The notes: generated by a model not told the origin, from the letters alone. Shown: positions 24,846 to 35,186, counted from the stretch's first letter. The stretch: DNA of 64,000 nucleotides from Sneathiella aquimaris (GCF_026409565.1 NZ_CP112881.1:1783501-1847500); one strand, 5' to 3'. Translations and numbers: made by a program.

Positions 24846-25529
24846 TCACGAAATTCCCAAGATTGGGAGCATTTGTGACAGGTTTGTAATCTGGCAGTCC
24901 GGGGTGGATGGAATTTGTTCATCTGCCTGCCCAAATCGGTTGCACCATATGGTTTGAAAGCCAAAATCCTTGGCAGAATAGGCATCCCAACCGTTTGATG
25001 ATTGAAAGGACATCTGTCCTGCTGCCAGTCCCAGTTGGTCGACCGTCAATTGATACACAGAAGGATGAGGTTTGAAAATACCGATATCTTGGACCGAGTA
25101 AATGCCATCCAGCACACTGTTCAGTCCCGCGTTATCCACAGCGGATTGTAACATTTCGGGCGAGCCATTGGATAGAATAGCGGTCTTTAATCCGGCATCC
25201 TTCAGTCTTTCCAGGGTCTGCTTCACTTCGGGATAGGCGTCCAGCTCCAGATAAAGGTTCATCAGGCGTTCTTTCTGGGCATCGTCCTTGATATTCAGGG
25301 ATGCAAGAGCAAAGTCGAGCGCATCTTCTGTTATTTTCCAGAAGCTGACATAGTTATTTTGCAGGCTACGTAGCCAGGTATATTGAAGCTGTTTCGTGCG
25401 CCAGATCTCGGAAAGTTTTTCCCAATTTTCTCCTAAATTTTCCTGCTCTTTACGGGCCGCAGCATTCACATCAAACAAGGTGCCATAAGCATCAAATACA
25501 CAGGCATGCACATCGTTCAGTCTAGTCAT
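24846..25529 (-). CDS. HAD-superfamily (S)-2-haloacid dehalogenase-like hydrolase
   Basis: A 227-residue HAD protein with the nucleophile Asp13 in VFDAYGTLFDV. It also has ILSNGSPEML and the type II haloacid dehalogenase signature SSNGWDAYSAKDFGF, with the family's Asn and Trp residues. Type II enzymes convert 2-haloacids to 2-hydroxyacids with inversion. True dehalogenase activity is likely from the signature but should be tested. It is first in a two-gene unit with the alpha/beta hydrolase. The ATG has AAAGAGA upstream. Confidence 0.85.
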   Translation of the reverse strand: MTRLNDVHACVFDAYGTLFDVNAAARKEQENLGENWEKLSEIWRTKQLQYTWLRSLQNNYVSFWKITEDALDFALASLNIKDDAQKERLMNLYLELDAYPEVKQTLERLKDAGLKTAILSNGSPEMLQSAVDNAGLNSVLDGIYSVQDIGIFKPHPSVYQLTVDQLGLAAGQMSFQSSNGWDAYSAKDFGFQTIWCNRFGQADEQIPSTPDCQITNLSQMLPILGIS

Positions 25530-25613
25530 AATACTGTTCTCTTTTTATAGTGATTGCGCCCACTTGTTATATGTTTCGCCCAATTTTGGTTTTGCAAGAT
25601 AGACATTGCGTTT

Positions 25614-27836
25614 TTAGAATGTGGGGCTCCCCCGAGTAAGGTCTGCATCGATTTGTACCATTCTGTATCCGGTGTTGCCTAAAAGTTGCCGGTAAACCTG
25701 CAGGTTCTCCAAAACCCGCTGGACATAATTGCGGGTTTCACTGAACGGAATCAATTCGATCCAGTCGATAACGTCAATGTCTCCCGTACGGGGATCGCCC
25801 CATTCGCTGATCCATTGGCGAACTCTGGAAGAGCCCGCGTTATAAGAGGCAATCGCCAGAATGTAGGAACCGTCATAGTTGTCGATCAGGCGTCCCAGAT
25901 ATGTACTGCCCAACAATGTATTATACGCGGGATCAGATGTTAATCGCGACTTGGCATACGGAACTTTAAGCCTCCGGGAGACCGCCCGTGCCGTCGCTGG
26001 CATTAGTTGCATAAGTCCGCGCGCGCCGGCATGAGAGATGGCATCTTCAGCAAACGCACTTTCCTGACGGGTAATCGCCAGGATAAGGGGCACTTCAATA
26101 GGTGGATTGTCAGGCAGTGTCGTTGTTGTCGGCCAGGCAATGTCAGTGAGTTCAGTTCCGAGTTGGGATGCGCGTTTTGCAACCGTGACCGCATAGTCCT
26201 GCCGCCCGATTTCTTCTGCCAGCTTTGCCAGATATACATATTCTTCGGTATTTTTCGCCTGCTCCGTCAGGCGCAATAGAAACGGACGTGCCTTTCTGGC
26301 ATGACCCAGTTCCGCAAGATGCTTGGCCACCATAACCAATTCATTGTCTTCAAGCCTGGCGATGGTGTCCTGTCCCGGTTTCCGCGTTTTACGGATGGCT
26401 GGCATATCCGTATAACCCAGTTCATTCAGTGCAACCTGACCATAGAAGGTAGAGGAATATTTTATGGCTTCGCTGTACCAGTAACGCGCAGATTTTTCAT
26501 CCTTCAGGATAGCATTCGTTCTGCCAAGCCAATAGGCCCCGCGCGCCCGGCTGATGGGAAAACTGACATTGTTATAAAGCCGCTTGAAATGTTTGTGGGC
26601 GATATTGTAATCGTGCAAAAACCGCAAGGAAATCCATCCAGACATCCATTCTGCTTCTGCATATTTTCCGCCACTCTTTAAGCCATGTTTGCTGACCAGG
26701 TTATACGCATCACTTATATGCCCCATACGCAACAGTTTGCGGGCCTGAATATGGCGTTCTGTCCACCATTTTTCGGGGCGCGGCGCATCATCACCAAACT
26801 GGAGAAGAATTTCCTGCGCCTCATCATGTTTGCCTTTTCGGCGGCGCCATTTTGCTCTCTCGAACTGAAGGCCGGGATCGTTCATCAAATTCTTTGGTAT
26901 CTGCGCGAGGGCACCGTCAACATTTTTTGCCATACGCATCAAGCGGATACGGGCCACGGCCAGCTTTTTTGTGTTTTTGCTGACGAGGTTGAGCATTCGG
27001 ATGGCGTCAACCGGCTTCCTGTCCCATAGCAACCGATCCAGCCTCGCTTCATGAAGGTCCGTTGACAGGATGCTTTTGTGATCTTTCAGGAACTGTTTTT
27101 CGTGCTTTTCGCTAAACGAGCCTTCAATCCACGCTGTTTTGATCCACTCAATCCCTTTTTCAGTTTGTCCGTCGGCGATCAGGGATTCACCATAGCGCAG
27201 CATGCCCATCCCCGTTGTTGGTGTTCTGTCTGCAAACCAGGAAATCGTGCGTTCCACAGGGACAGGATTAACCAGAGCCTGTTCCGCGCGTCGCATTAAG
27301 GTGTCTCTGTAGGGCCAATGAGGGTTGTCGACAACGAAGGAAGTAATGTCATCAAAGCTGGCCCCCCCTTTGTAGGCGCGCACGTAACTCCAGCGGATAT
27401 ATTTGGCCGGCAGTTGATAGGTTGCTTTTTCCGCTTCGGAAATGGCTTGTTGCCAATGACGTTTTGAAAGACTGTTAAAGGCGCGGGTATAATGCTTAAG
27501 GTCGTCCTTTGAAAGGAGGCCTGTTGTATATTCCGACGGCAGGGCGATCAGCGCGTCTGGCTTTTGTCTGGGAAGCGGTGTTCCGGAGGATTTGGTAGCG
27601 GCCGCTGGAATACGAACGCTTGCCTGCTGAAAATCAAGTTTGCGCGGAGTAGGGATCGCACTCACCTTGTGCCGCGGTACAGGCACATGACGGCTCTGAC
27701 GATCAATGCCGTCATCATCGATTGCCTGCAGCGGGGCTGATTGTTGGGCGGCAACAACGGCCGAAGAGAGTGAAAAGGCCACCAGAAAGGAACTGCCCAG
27801 CACAGCGCTAGTGAAGTTTTTTACGAAGGGTGGCAC
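25614..27836 (-). CDS. slt: Soluble lytic murein transglycosylase
   Basis: A 740-residue periplasmic enzyme with an N-terminal signal peptide (about 1-30), a long helical superhelix (about 80-560) and a C-terminal SLT domain. The catalytic Glu sits in AITRQESAF, followed by GARGLMQLMPATA and AIASYNAGSSRV. It cleaves peptidoglycan glycan strands. I chose GTG 27836, which has AAGGAG 10 bases upstream, over TTG 27866. It runs with the upstream pepN gene, 52 bases apart. Confidence 0.9.
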   Translation of the reverse strand: MPPFVKNFTSAVLGSSFLVAFSLSSAVVAAQQSAPLQAIDDDGIDRQSRHVPVPRHKVSAIPTPRKLDFQQASVRIPAAATKSSGTPLPRQKPDALIALPSEYTTGLLSKDDLKHYTRAFNSLSKRHWQQAISEAEKATYQLPAKYIRWSYVRAYKGGASFDDITSFVVDNPHWPYRDTLMRRAEQALVNPVPVERTISWFADRTPTTGMGMLRYGESLIADGQTEKGIEWIKTAWIEGSFSEKHEKQFLKDHKSILSTDLHEARLDRLLWDRKPVDAIRMLNLVSKNTKKLAVARIRLMRMAKNVDGALAQIPKNLMNDPGLQFERAKWRRRKGKHDEAQEILLQFGDDAPRPEKWWTERHIQARKLLRMGHISDAYNLVSKHGLKSGGKYAEAEWMSGWISLRFLHDYNIAHKHFKRLYNNVSFPISRARGAYWLGRTNAILKDEKSARYWYSEAIKYSSTFYGQVALNELGYTDMPAIRKTRKPGQDTIARLEDNELVMVAKHLAELGHARKARPFLLRLTEQAKNTEEYVYLAKLAEEIGRQDYAVTVAKRASQLGTELTDIAWPTTTTLPDNPPIEVPLILAITRQESAFAEDAISHAGARGLMQLMPATARAVSRRLKVPYAKSRLTSDPAYNTLLGSTYLGRLIDNYDGSYILAIASYNAGSSRVRQWISEWGDPRTGDIDVIDWIELIPFSETRNYVQRVLENLQVYRQLLGNTGYRMVQIDADLTRGSPTF

Positions 27837-27888
27837 GACACTCTTTCTCCTTTGATGGTTAGTCAAAAACGAGTTTACCCAAATTCGG

Positions 27889-30483
27889 TTAAGAATTGTT
27901 CAAACTTTTGTTCACCATTTCGTATATGTGTTTTGACAGCTCCGGCGTTTCCAGAATGCGTTGCAACTGTTCTTTCATCAAACCCTGCCGATCCTTGTCA
28001 TAGCGACGCCATTGGCCCAGCGGACTGACAAAGCGTGCACCAATCTGCGGGTTTGTTTTGTTGAGGTCAATTATACGATCAGCAAGGAAGGCATAGCCGT
28101 CGCCGTTCTTCGCATGAAAATGAACAGGATTGGCCGAAGCAAAGACACCGATCAGTGACCGTACCCGATTAGGGTTCAGCATGGTAAAGGACGGGTGCTT
28201 CATAAGGGCTCGAACATCATTCATGGTGTCCTCGCGGGTCGCCATCGCCTGCAAACTGAACCATTTGTCGATGACCAGGGCATCGCCCTCCCAGCGACTG
28301 TAAAAATCGGCTAAGGCCTCTTCCCGGGCCGTTCCGGCGGTATTGACAAGCCGTGCAATCGCAGCGACCCGATCGGTCATTGAACGGGCTTGGGCATATT
28401 GTTTGGACGCCAGTTTTGTATAGGTCCCTCTTTCGGTCGCACATAAATAGGACAGAGCCGCGTTTTTAAGTTGCCGGGCACCGGCCGTGTCAATTTCGTG
28501 GTTATTTTCATAAATATTCAGAAGCGCTTCTTCGAAGCGCTCTCCAATATAGCGCGCAGTTAATTTTCGGGTCTGGTGGATGGCGTCCACATCAACAATC
28601 AGCATTTGTTGACCGATATAGGTTTCCCCGGGCAGTGATAAGGCGGAAGCCCTGAATGCAGGATCCAAAGAGTTGTCCGCAATCAGCTCTGCAAATGCGC
28701 TGATGAAGGTTTCTGAGGGTCTGCTCGGCGCTGATGTGGTGGCAAAGGTTTCTATTTGCTCCAGCAACATATTTGTGGCGAGCCGCTGTCCTGCTTCCCA
28801 CCGGTTAAACGGATCACTGTCTTTTTTGAACAGAAGATCCAAAGCGGCATCCCCCGGGTTATTGCCAAGTTTAACCGGCGCTGAAAATCCTCTGAATAAC
28901 GAAGGAACCGGCTTTTCAGCAATATTTTCAAATCGGAATTCCTGTGTTTTTTCCCTGAAATCCAAAAGCGTGTCCTCAGGCAGAAGGTCGTTGCCGTCCT
29001 TATCCAGAAGACCGATCTTGAGTGGGATATGCAGGGGGTCCGTGTTGGCGCCTGCTTTCTTGTTCTTCTGCGTCAGAACCAGCACATAAGTCTGGTTTGC
29101 TTGGTCATAGCGCTCCGTCACAGAAATTTCAGGGGTTCCCGGTTGGATATACCAGCGGCGAAACTGCTTAAGATCAACGCCTGATCCATCTTCCAGTGCG
29201 GCGATAAATTCTTCTGTCGTGACAGCCTCACCATCGTGACGTTCAAAATACAGGTCCATCCCTTTGCGGAATTTTTCCGCGCCCAGCAGGGTATGCAGCA
29301 TGCGGATGACTTCCGCCCCTTTTTCATAAACAGTGGCCGTGTAGAAGTTGTTTATCTCCACATAGCTTTGGGGCTGAATAGGATGGGCGAGGGGCCCCGC
29401 ATCTTCTGGGAACTGTGCTGCGCGCAATCGTTGGACGTCTTCAATCCGTTTGACAGGGGCGGAGTTCATATCCGCAGAAAACTGCTGATCGCGGAAAACG
29501 GTCAGTCCTTCTTTCAGGGTCAGTTGAAACCAATCCCTGCAGGTAATGCGGTTGCCCGTCCAATTGTGGAAATATTCATGGGCAATGACGCTTTCAATGC
29601 CGTCAAAGTCAGCATCCGTCGCGGTTTCGCGGGACGCCAGAACATATTTGGAATTAAAAACATTCAGGCCTTTGTTTTCCATAGCGCCCATATTGAAATC
29701 GCTAACAGCGACAATCATGAAGATATCCAGATCATATTCTCGCCCATATTTCTCTTCATCCCACTTCATGGATTTTTTGAGCGATTGCATCGCATGGTCA
29801 CATTTGTCCTCGTTGCCTTTTTCGACGAAAATCTGCAACGCAACTGTACGTCCGCTCATCGTTGTGAACTCGTCATCAACGCGGGCAAGGTCGCCTGCAA
29901 CCAGGGCAAACAAATAGGCGGGTTTCGGATGAGGGTCGACCCACCGGTAGAATTGGCGTCCATCGTTCAACAACCCATGGCCGTCAAGGTTCCCGTTGGA
30001 CAGCATGACCGGGTATTTTGTTCCGTCCCCGATAATCGTCGTCGTAAAAGAGGCCATGACGTCGGGACGATCAAGGTAATAGGTAATCTTGCGAAACCCT
30101 TCCGCTTCACATTGTGTACAGAAGTTACCGCTGGATTTATATAATCCTTCCAGTGCGGTATTTTCCTGTGGCTTGATCAGCGTAACGATCTGAACAGAAA
30201 AATGGTCGGACGGTGCCAGAAAACTCAAATCGGTTTTCGTCTGGGTATAATCGGTCGGCGCCAGTTTGACGCCGTCGACCTGAATGGATTGAAGCTCCAG
30301 TTCTTCACCGTTCAGCCTGACCTGATTGGAGCCCAGACGGTTACGTTTAAATTCCATTACTGATGTTACGGTTGTTCCTTCTTCTTCCAACACAAAAGTG
30401 AGTTGAACATCCGTAATGGTGAAGGCGGGCGCCTGATAATCTTTTAAATAGATTGTTGCGGGCTGAACGGCAGTGTTTGACAC
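27889..30483 (-). CDS. pepN: Aminopeptidase N (M1 zinc metallopeptidase)
   Basis: An 864-residue cytosolic exopeptidase that trims N-terminal residues from peptides. The GAMEN motif is MGAMENKGLN and the zinc site is VIAHEYFHNWTGN (HEYFH) with the third ligand Glu in LKEGLT. The C-terminal helical domain typical of the E. coli PepN group is complete. The start is GTG; AAGG lies about 13 bases upstream. Its length is normal. The likely promoter is in the gap before dapA. Confidence 0.95.
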   Translation of the reverse strand: MSNTAVQPATIYLKDYQAPAFTITDVQLTFVLEEEGTTVTSVMEFKRNRLGSNQVRLNGEELELQSIQVDGVKLAPTDYTQTKTDLSFLAPSDHFSVQIVTLIKPQENTALEGLYKSSGNFCTQCEAEGFRKITYYLDRPDVMASFTTTIIGDGTKYPVMLSNGNLDGHGLLNDGRQFYRWVDPHPKPAYLFALVAGDLARVDDEFTTMSGRTVALQIFVEKGNEDKCDHAMQSLKKSMKWDEEKYGREYDLDIFMIVAVSDFNMGAMENKGLNVFNSKYVLASRETATDADFDGIESVIAHEYFHNWTGNRITCRDWFQLTLKEGLTVFRDQQFSADMNSAPVKRIEDVQRLRAAQFPEDAGPLAHPIQPQSYVEINNFYTATVYEKGAEVIRMLHTLLGAEKFRKGMDLYFERHDGEAVTTEEFIAALEDGSGVDLKQFRRWYIQPGTPEISVTERYDQANQTYVLVLTQKNKKAGANTDPLHIPLKIGLLDKDGNDLLPEDTLLDFREKTQEFRFENIAEKPVPSLFRGFSAPVKLGNNPGDAALDLLFKKDSDPFNRWEAGQRLATNMLLEQIETFATTSAPSRPSETFISAFAELIADNSLDPAFRASALSLPGETYIGQQMLIVDVDAIHQTRKLTARYIGERFEEALLNIYENNHEIDTAGARQLKNAALSYLCATERGTYTKLASKQYAQARSMTDRVAAIARLVNTAGTAREEALADFYSRWEGDALVIDKWFSLQAMATREDTMNDVRALMKHPSFTMLNPNRVRSLIGVFASANPVHFHAKNGDGYAFLADRIIDLNKTNPQIGARFVSPLGQWRRYDKDRQGLMKEQLQRILETPELSKHIYEMVNKSLNNS

Positions 30484-30842
30484 GTGTTTAATACCTTTTC
30501 TAGAGTGCGGCTGTTAGGATACTCTGAATGAGGGCGCGATCAAGAGGTGATCTTATAGACAACACCTGTATACATCTTCTTGATTTTCAAGCTTTGATAT
30601 GACGATTGCAATGTTTCAGGGGGAATTCGTCTTTTTGCTCGTTCAGTGCAGGAAAAAGTTCAATTGAAAGCAGGGGAAGACTGTTTCTATTCTTGAAATT
30701 TGCTAAATTGAAGCCTTGTATTGCAGTTACTTCTTGCCAAGTGTCGATATGCGCTTATAACTCTTCCGTTCAGCTTCTTGGGATGAGAGAGGACGCAACC
30801 CAAGCTGAATAATGTTTTTGGCTAGATTATAAGGAAACTGTC
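30484..30842. other. Divergent promoter region of pepN and dapA
   Basis: A 359-bp stretch between divergent genes with no supported gene; a frame from 30606 has no ribosome site. AAGGAAACTGTC immediately precedes the dapA ATG. I see no riboswitch-like fold. Confidence 0.5.
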
Positions 30843-31718
30843 ATGTTTAGAGGATCACTCACCGCTCTTGTTACTCCGTTTGATGGAGAGAGCGTGGATG
30901 AAAAGTCGTTCCAATCCTTTGTAGACTGGCAGATAAAATCCGGAACAAAGGGTCTTGTACCGGTCGGTACAACGGGAGAGTCTCCAACTTTGAGCCACCC
31001 GGAACATGATCGTGTTGTAGAGCTTTGCATTGAAGCCGCTGATGGGCGCGTTCCTGTTATGGCCGGGGCGGGATCAAATAACACCGCCGAAGCAATCCGT
31101 TTGAGCCAGCAGGCCCAGAAAGCCGGAGCCGACGCTGTTCTGATTGCGATGCCTTACTATAACAAGCCAACTCAGGAAGGCATGTATGCCCATTTCGAAG
31201 CATTGAATAACGCTGTCGATATAGACATATATATCTATAATATTCCTGGGCGCAGCATTGTCGATATGGCACCTGAAACAATGGGCGAGCTGTCCAAGCT
31301 GAAAAATATCGTTGGTGTAAAGGATGCCACTGGCGATGTGTTTCGTGTTTCCAAGCAGCGGCTGCATTGTGGTGCAGACTTTAATCAGCTTTCCGGCGAA
31401 GATGGGTCGGCAATCGGTTTTAATGCGCATGGCGGAAATGGCTGTATTTCTGTGACGTCAAATGTTGCACCGGCGCTGGTTTCTCAAATGCAGGAAGCAA
31501 GTCTTGCCGGGGATGTTAAGGAAGCGATGCGAATTCAGGATTTGCTGACCCCCTTGCATACGGCAATGTTCATTTATGCAAGTCCGGCCCCGGTTAAGTA
31601 CGCGTTGTCCCTGCTGGGTAAATGCAAGCCAACCGTTAGGTTACCGTTGGTCGAGACGCCTGAGATTGTTCAAAAAGAGATCAAGGCGGCCTTGCAATTT
31701 GCCGGGCTTCTTGACTAA
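30843..31718 (+). CDS. dapA: 4-hydroxy-tetrahydrodipicolinate synthase
   Basis: A 291-residue TIM-barrel lyase that condenses pyruvate and aspartate semialdehyde, the first committed step of lysine and meso-diaminopimelate synthesis. The Schiff-base Lys160 is in GVKDATGD, Tyr132 in IYNIPGRS and Thr44 in VGTTGE, all as expected. The length is typical. It leads a two-gene unit with smpB 19 bases downstream, a common alphaproteobacterial arrangement. Confidence 0.96.
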   Translation: MFRGSLTALVTPFDGESVDEKSFQSFVDWQIKSGTKGLVPVGTTGESPTLSHPEHDRVVELCIEAADGRVPVMAGAGSNNTAEAIRLSQQAQKAGADAVLIAMPYYNKPTQEGMYAHFEALNNAVDIDIYIYNIPGRSIVDMAPETMGELSKLKNIVGVKDATGDVFRVSKQRLHCGADFNQLSGEDGSAIGFNAHGGNGCISVTSNVAPALVSQMQEASLAGDVKEAMRIQDLLTPLHTAMFIYASPAPVKYALSLLGKCKPTVRLPLVETPEIVQKEIKAALQFAGLLD

Positions 31719-31737
31719 CCCTTAAGACGTTTGGAAA

Positions 31738-32193
31738 ATGACAAGTAAAACCATCGCGGATAACCGGAAAGCCCGGTACAATTATTTCATCAATGATGAG
31801 TTTGAAGCTGGTATCATGCTCGTTGGTACGGAGGTGAAAAGCCTTCGTGCCGGCGGTGCAAATATTCAGGAATCATACGCTTCTTTTGAAAATGATGGTT
31901 TGTATCTTGTGAATGCGCATATCGCTGAATATGACTTTGGAAACCGATTTAATCATGCGCCTTCCCGGCCGCGTAAACTGTTGATGCATCGGCGGGAATT
32001 GGCAAAGCTGGAAGCACAGGTGCAACGAGCAGGCAAAACATTGGTACCGCTTTCGCTTTATTTCAATGAACGCGGCAAAGTCAAAGTAAAGATCGGCTTG
32101 GCCTCTGGTAAAAAGCAGCATGATAAGCGCGCAACGGAAAAAAGCCGTGACTGGAATAGAGAAAAGCAGCGCTTGCTCAAAAGTAGCAGTTAG
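31738..32193 (+). CDS. smpB: SsrA-binding protein SmpB
   Basis: A 151-residue basic beta-barrel protein that binds tmRNA and rescues stalled ribosomes by trans-translation. The N-terminal [28 protein letters not shown] and the basic C-terminal tail that enters the ribosome are present. The tmRNA gene itself is not visible in the window. It follows dapA closely. Confidence 0.96.
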   Translation: MTSKTIADNRKARYNYFINDEFEAGIMLVGTEVKSLRAGGANIQESYASFENDGLYLVNAHIAEYDFGNRFNHAPSRPRKLLMHRRELAKLEAQVQRAGKTLVPLSLYFNERGKVKVKIGLASGKKQHDKRATEKSRDWNREKQRLLKSSS

Positions 32194-32214
32194 CTTGTTT
32201 CAGTGACGACGGCG

Positions 32215-33603
32215 CTACTGTAAATAACGTGGCTTTGGCGGCTGTTCGCCATCTGTATTTTCAAGGTTTACATTCCCTGAAAAATCCAGTCCGAGAGACT
32301 GGTTTTTAATCCAAACCACATGCCCTGTTTTTTCTTCGTCAAATAACAGGGAAGAGCGAATTGTCACCGGTGTCCCTACAGGCAAGTCAAGTGGAACCCA
32401 AAGTCGGGCACCACCTTCGCTGAAATCCAGTAAATTCCCGTTAAAACGACTGCTGCTGACGAGCACGGTCGCCGGGCAATTTACCGGCAATCTTTCAAAT
32501 TTACGGACAGACTGTTTTGGCAAATCGTCATTTTGACATATGGGTAACGAGCCTAACGGCAGATACGCCAGCGCTTGTGGTGAATAATGCGGCTCTTTGC
32601 GTTCCTTTGACTTGACAGAGACATGAATTTTTTCGGTGCCCGCTTTTTGTATCCGTGAAAACGCCGCGTCGGCCTTGCCGACAGCGCGGATTTTTTCCCG
32701 TTGACCAAGACGGGCTTTTACTCGGCTTCTCCATGTATCGGGTGTAATACAGCCAAGTGGATCCGGCGAGGTCAGGTCATCCAGTTTTTCCTGATCAAAA
32801 TTAAGGCCGTGTTGGATGGCTTTTCCGATCATCCATCTTAAGGCTATATCAGACAACCGGCTGTCTCGCTGACCACCAGTAACATTGGAGTGTTTGCCTG
32901 CAAACCATACCTGTTCAATTGAGGTGAGGTGATCGGAGTCAGATCCTAACAGGACATTTGGTTTGAAGTCTGTATTCACTTCGTCAAGGGCGAGCGCCTG
33001 ATAGACGGATTTAGTGTTGGCGGAGACCCGTTCTCTATGGAATTCAGACCATAAACGCGTTGCAGATCGAAGCAGGAAGGAAGGAGCTCCCATATGCCCG
33101 ACAGGGTCCCAGCATCCTAGAAATGTAATAGGAACCGAGCGAGACTCGAATTTTGATCGCAGGGCTTTGCCGGAAAAGCCATTGCGGGCTTTTTCAGATA
33201 ATCGGCTGTAATTATAGGCGTCCATGAGACCACTGTTGGAGTCAATATGGAGAAGGCCGGAAATACTGATCATTTCAGCCAGGCATTGCATGGTGAAGGC
33301 GCCGCGCCCCGCTCCGAAAAGATAGATTTCATCGCCATGCATATAGTTCTGCATTAGAAACTGATAGGCCGCGAAAATCTCTCGGCGTAACCCCAGACCT
33401 GTCAGGCGGGAAAAGGCCGTGGTAAATCGCCGGTTTTCAATTTGATCATTTTGCAGGAAGCTAATCTGTTTTTCATGTGAGGTGGTTTCAGGCAGTAAGC
33501 ATTGAAAGGCCAGCGTCGCATTTCCAGTGACGGCCCGCTTTCCACTTCGTTGCTGGGGTTTAATCCAGCTATGGTCATTAAAAACGACCAGTTTACGTGT
33601 CAT
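32215..33603 (-). CDS. DUF2235 pseudohydrolase fused to a PilZ domain
   Basis: A 462-residue protein with an N-terminal DUF2235 hydrolase-like domain (about 1-280) and a C-terminal PilZ domain (about 365-450). DUF2235 proteins carry a GxSRGA nucleophile elbow; here the corresponding site is FGAGRGAF with Gly99 in place of Ser. The usual Asp (Asp166 in GCWDPVG) and His (His238 in FAGKHSN) remain, so hydrolysis by the classic triad is unlikely. The PilZ part keeps both c-di-GMP motifs, RxxxR (Arg367/Arg371) and DxSxxG (Asp393 to Gly398). ATG 33603 has AGGA upstream. It is convergent with smpB. The role is unknown; a c-di-GMP-sensing scaffold is inference. Confidence 0.8.
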   Translation of the reverse strand: MTRKLVVFNDHSWIKPQQRSGKRAVTGNATLAFQCLLPETTSHEKQISFLQNDQIENRRFTTAFSRLTGLGLRREIFAAYQFLMQNYMHGDEIYLFGAGRGAFTMQCLAEMISISGLLHIDSNSGLMDAYNYSRLSEKARNGFSGKALRSKFESRSVPITFLGCWDPVGHMGAPSFLLRSATRLWSEFHRERVSANTKSVYQALALDEVNTDFKPNVLLGSDSDHLTSIEQVWFAGKHSNVTGGQRDSRLSDIALRWMIGKAIQHGLNFDQEKLDDLTSPDPLGCITPDTWRSRVKARLGQREKIRAVGKADAAFSRIQKAGTEKIHVSVKSKERKEPHYSPQALAYLPLGSLPICQNDDLPKQSVRKFERLPVNCPATVLVSSSRFNGNLLDFSEGGARLWVPLDLPVGTPVTIRSSLLFDEEKTGHVVWIKNQSLGLDFSGNVNLENTDGEQPPKPRYLQ

Positions 33604-33767
33604 CAATCCTACCCCAAGAAGTGTCTAGATGCTGTTGAATAACCCAGCACCATAGGCACGCGTACCCCCATGTCTTCAGCGAAGAATGCACTCAAATTCG
33701 ATAACAATTAGTTAAAATTTTATCAAAAATTACGGTATCCCTATTTTATCGCATATTAGAAAAAAGT

Positions 33768-33797
33768 AAAACCCACCACAGGCGAGGCGGGTTTTTT
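33768..33797 (-). terminator. Terminator after the NYN-domain gene
   Basis: AAAACCC and GGGTTTT arms (33768-33774 and 33789-33795) with extra pairing next to the loop are followed on the minus strand by a T-rich run. Confidence 0.6.
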
Positions 33798-33825
33798 GAG
33801 GGTAGAAGTGTATGTTTCGATGGGA

Positions 33826-34479
33826 TCAGGCAGATTTTTCCATATCGTCATATGGATCAAACCCGTCGTCGTAATCGTCATATTCATCATAGTCAGTACG
33901 GTCTTCAGTGGATACGGCGCGGCCTATTTTATTTTGGATATCTTTAAGCTCTATAAAGAAATCAGCCTGCCGTCTCAGTTCATCTGCAATCATTGGCGGG
34001 TTTGTTTTTACTGTACTTGCAACAGTAACGCGGACACCCTTTCGCTGGATGGCTTCCACCAGACGACGGAAATCACCGTCACCAGAAAACAGGACAGCAT
34101 GGTCGATACGTTCGCTTAACTCCATCATGTCGATGGCAAGTTCGATATCCATATTGCCTTTTAGCTTGCGGCGGCCTGTTGCATCGGTGAATTCTTTGGT
34201 GGGTTTTGTGACCATGGTAAAACCATTGTAATCCAGCCAGTCCACGAGCGGGCGAATGGGGGAATATTCCTGCTCTTCCATTAAGGCTGTGTAGTAGAAG
34301 GCTCGCACCAGGCGACCTTTATTCTTGAATTCGCTTAGAAGCTTTTTGTAGTCAATATCAAAGCCCAACGAGCGGGCTGATGCATATAGATTTGACCCGT
34401 CGATAAATAGGGCCGTTCTTTCTTCAGCGTAAAATGTCATGGGATTTGTCCAGAATTCTTTATTATTTTTGTTGGTCAT
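33826..34479 (-). CDS. NYN (LabA/DUF88) domain protein
   Basis: About 217 residues. The PIN-like NYN fold shows the acidic active-site residues in ALFIDGSNLY, KGNMDIELAIDMM and LFSGDGDFRRL, as in predicted RNases of the LabA/DUF88 group. The last about 25 residues are strongly acidic and Tyr-rich (DEYDDYDDGFDPYDD), which could bind a protein or metal. The start is uncertain: ATG 34479 is my choice over GTG 34506 and ATG 34440; none has a strong ribosome site. It is divergent from folK. Confidence 0.8.
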   Translation of the reverse strand: MTNKNNKEFWTNPMTFYAEERTALFIDGSNLYASARSLGFDIDYKKLLSEFKNKGRLVRAFYYTALMEEQEYSPIRPLVDWLDYNGFTMVTKPTKEFTDATGRRKLKGNMDIELAIDMMELSERIDHAVLFSGDGDFRRLVEAIQRKGVRVTVASTVKTNPPMIADELRRQADFFIELKDIQNKIGRAVSTEDRTDYDEYDDYDDGFDPYDDMEKSA

Positions 34480-34641
34480 CGTATCGGTCTTGTGAGATAC
34501 CGGCACTTATATGCATAGCAAAATCGCATTTTTTGCACCAGCGATAATTTTACACTGCCTATTTCCGGGGGCAAAGATGCCTCTGGAAATGATAAGCAGG
34601 TAAGCGGGGCTTTTTTGTCCGTTTAAGGTTTGAGGTACTAA

Positions 34642-35148
34642 ATGATTTTTATTGGGATGGGTGCCAATTTGATGCATCCGGTTTACGGTGAGCCTGTCAA
34701 CAGCCTTAAAGCGGCTATTCGGACACTGGAGCAACCCGATCTGATGGTGATTAAACGCTCCAGTTGGTACAAAACAGCGCCGGTTCCGGTTTCAGATCAG
34801 CCGTGGTTCGTGAATAACGTCATCGAAGTTGAAACCTCTCTACCCATGGAGAGGGTGTTAAGCCGCCTGCATGAGGTCGAAAAAGAATTTGGCCGGGTAA
34901 GGGAAGTTAAATGGGAAGCCCGGGTTCTGGATCTGGACCTTTTGGCCTATGATAACCAGATTACGCTTAATCAGGATCAGACCAAGGGCAGTGTTGTCCC
35001 GCATCCTTTTATGCAGGAAAGGGCCTTCGTTCTGGCCCCGTTGGCGGAAATAGCCCCCGATTGGGTTCACCCAACACTGCAACAATCTGCGGCAGAGTTA
35101 CTGGCTCGGCTGAGCCCGGTACAGGCGTTTGAAATTGTGCCAGATTAG
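34642..35148 (+). CDS. folK: HPPK (folate pterin pyrophosphokinase)
   Basis: A 168-residue enzyme that transfers pyrophosphate from ATP to 6-hydroxymethyl-dihydropterin in folate synthesis. Motifs GMGANL, SSWYKTAPV, QPWFVNNVIEVET and the metal-binding VLDLDLLAYD with PHPFMQERAFVL are all present. The start is ATG 34642. It precedes rpoZ, a frequent order in alphaproteobacteria. Confidence 0.95.
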   Translation: MIFIGMGANLMHPVYGEPVNSLKAAIRTLEQPDLMVIKRSSWYKTAPVPVSDQPWFVNNVIEVETSLPMERVLSRLHEVEKEFGRVREVKWEARVLDLDLLAYDNQITLNQDQTKGSVVPHPFMQERAFVLAPLAEIAPDWVHPTLQQSAAELLARLSPVQAFEIVPD

Positions 35149-35186
35149 GAACGCCACCTAGAGGCCGAAAAAAAATGCCTTTTTAA

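Noticed and set aside
29236-30144. 302-residue antisense frame inside pepN
   Set aside because: It is a shadow of a clear M1 peptidase gene with all active-site motifs.
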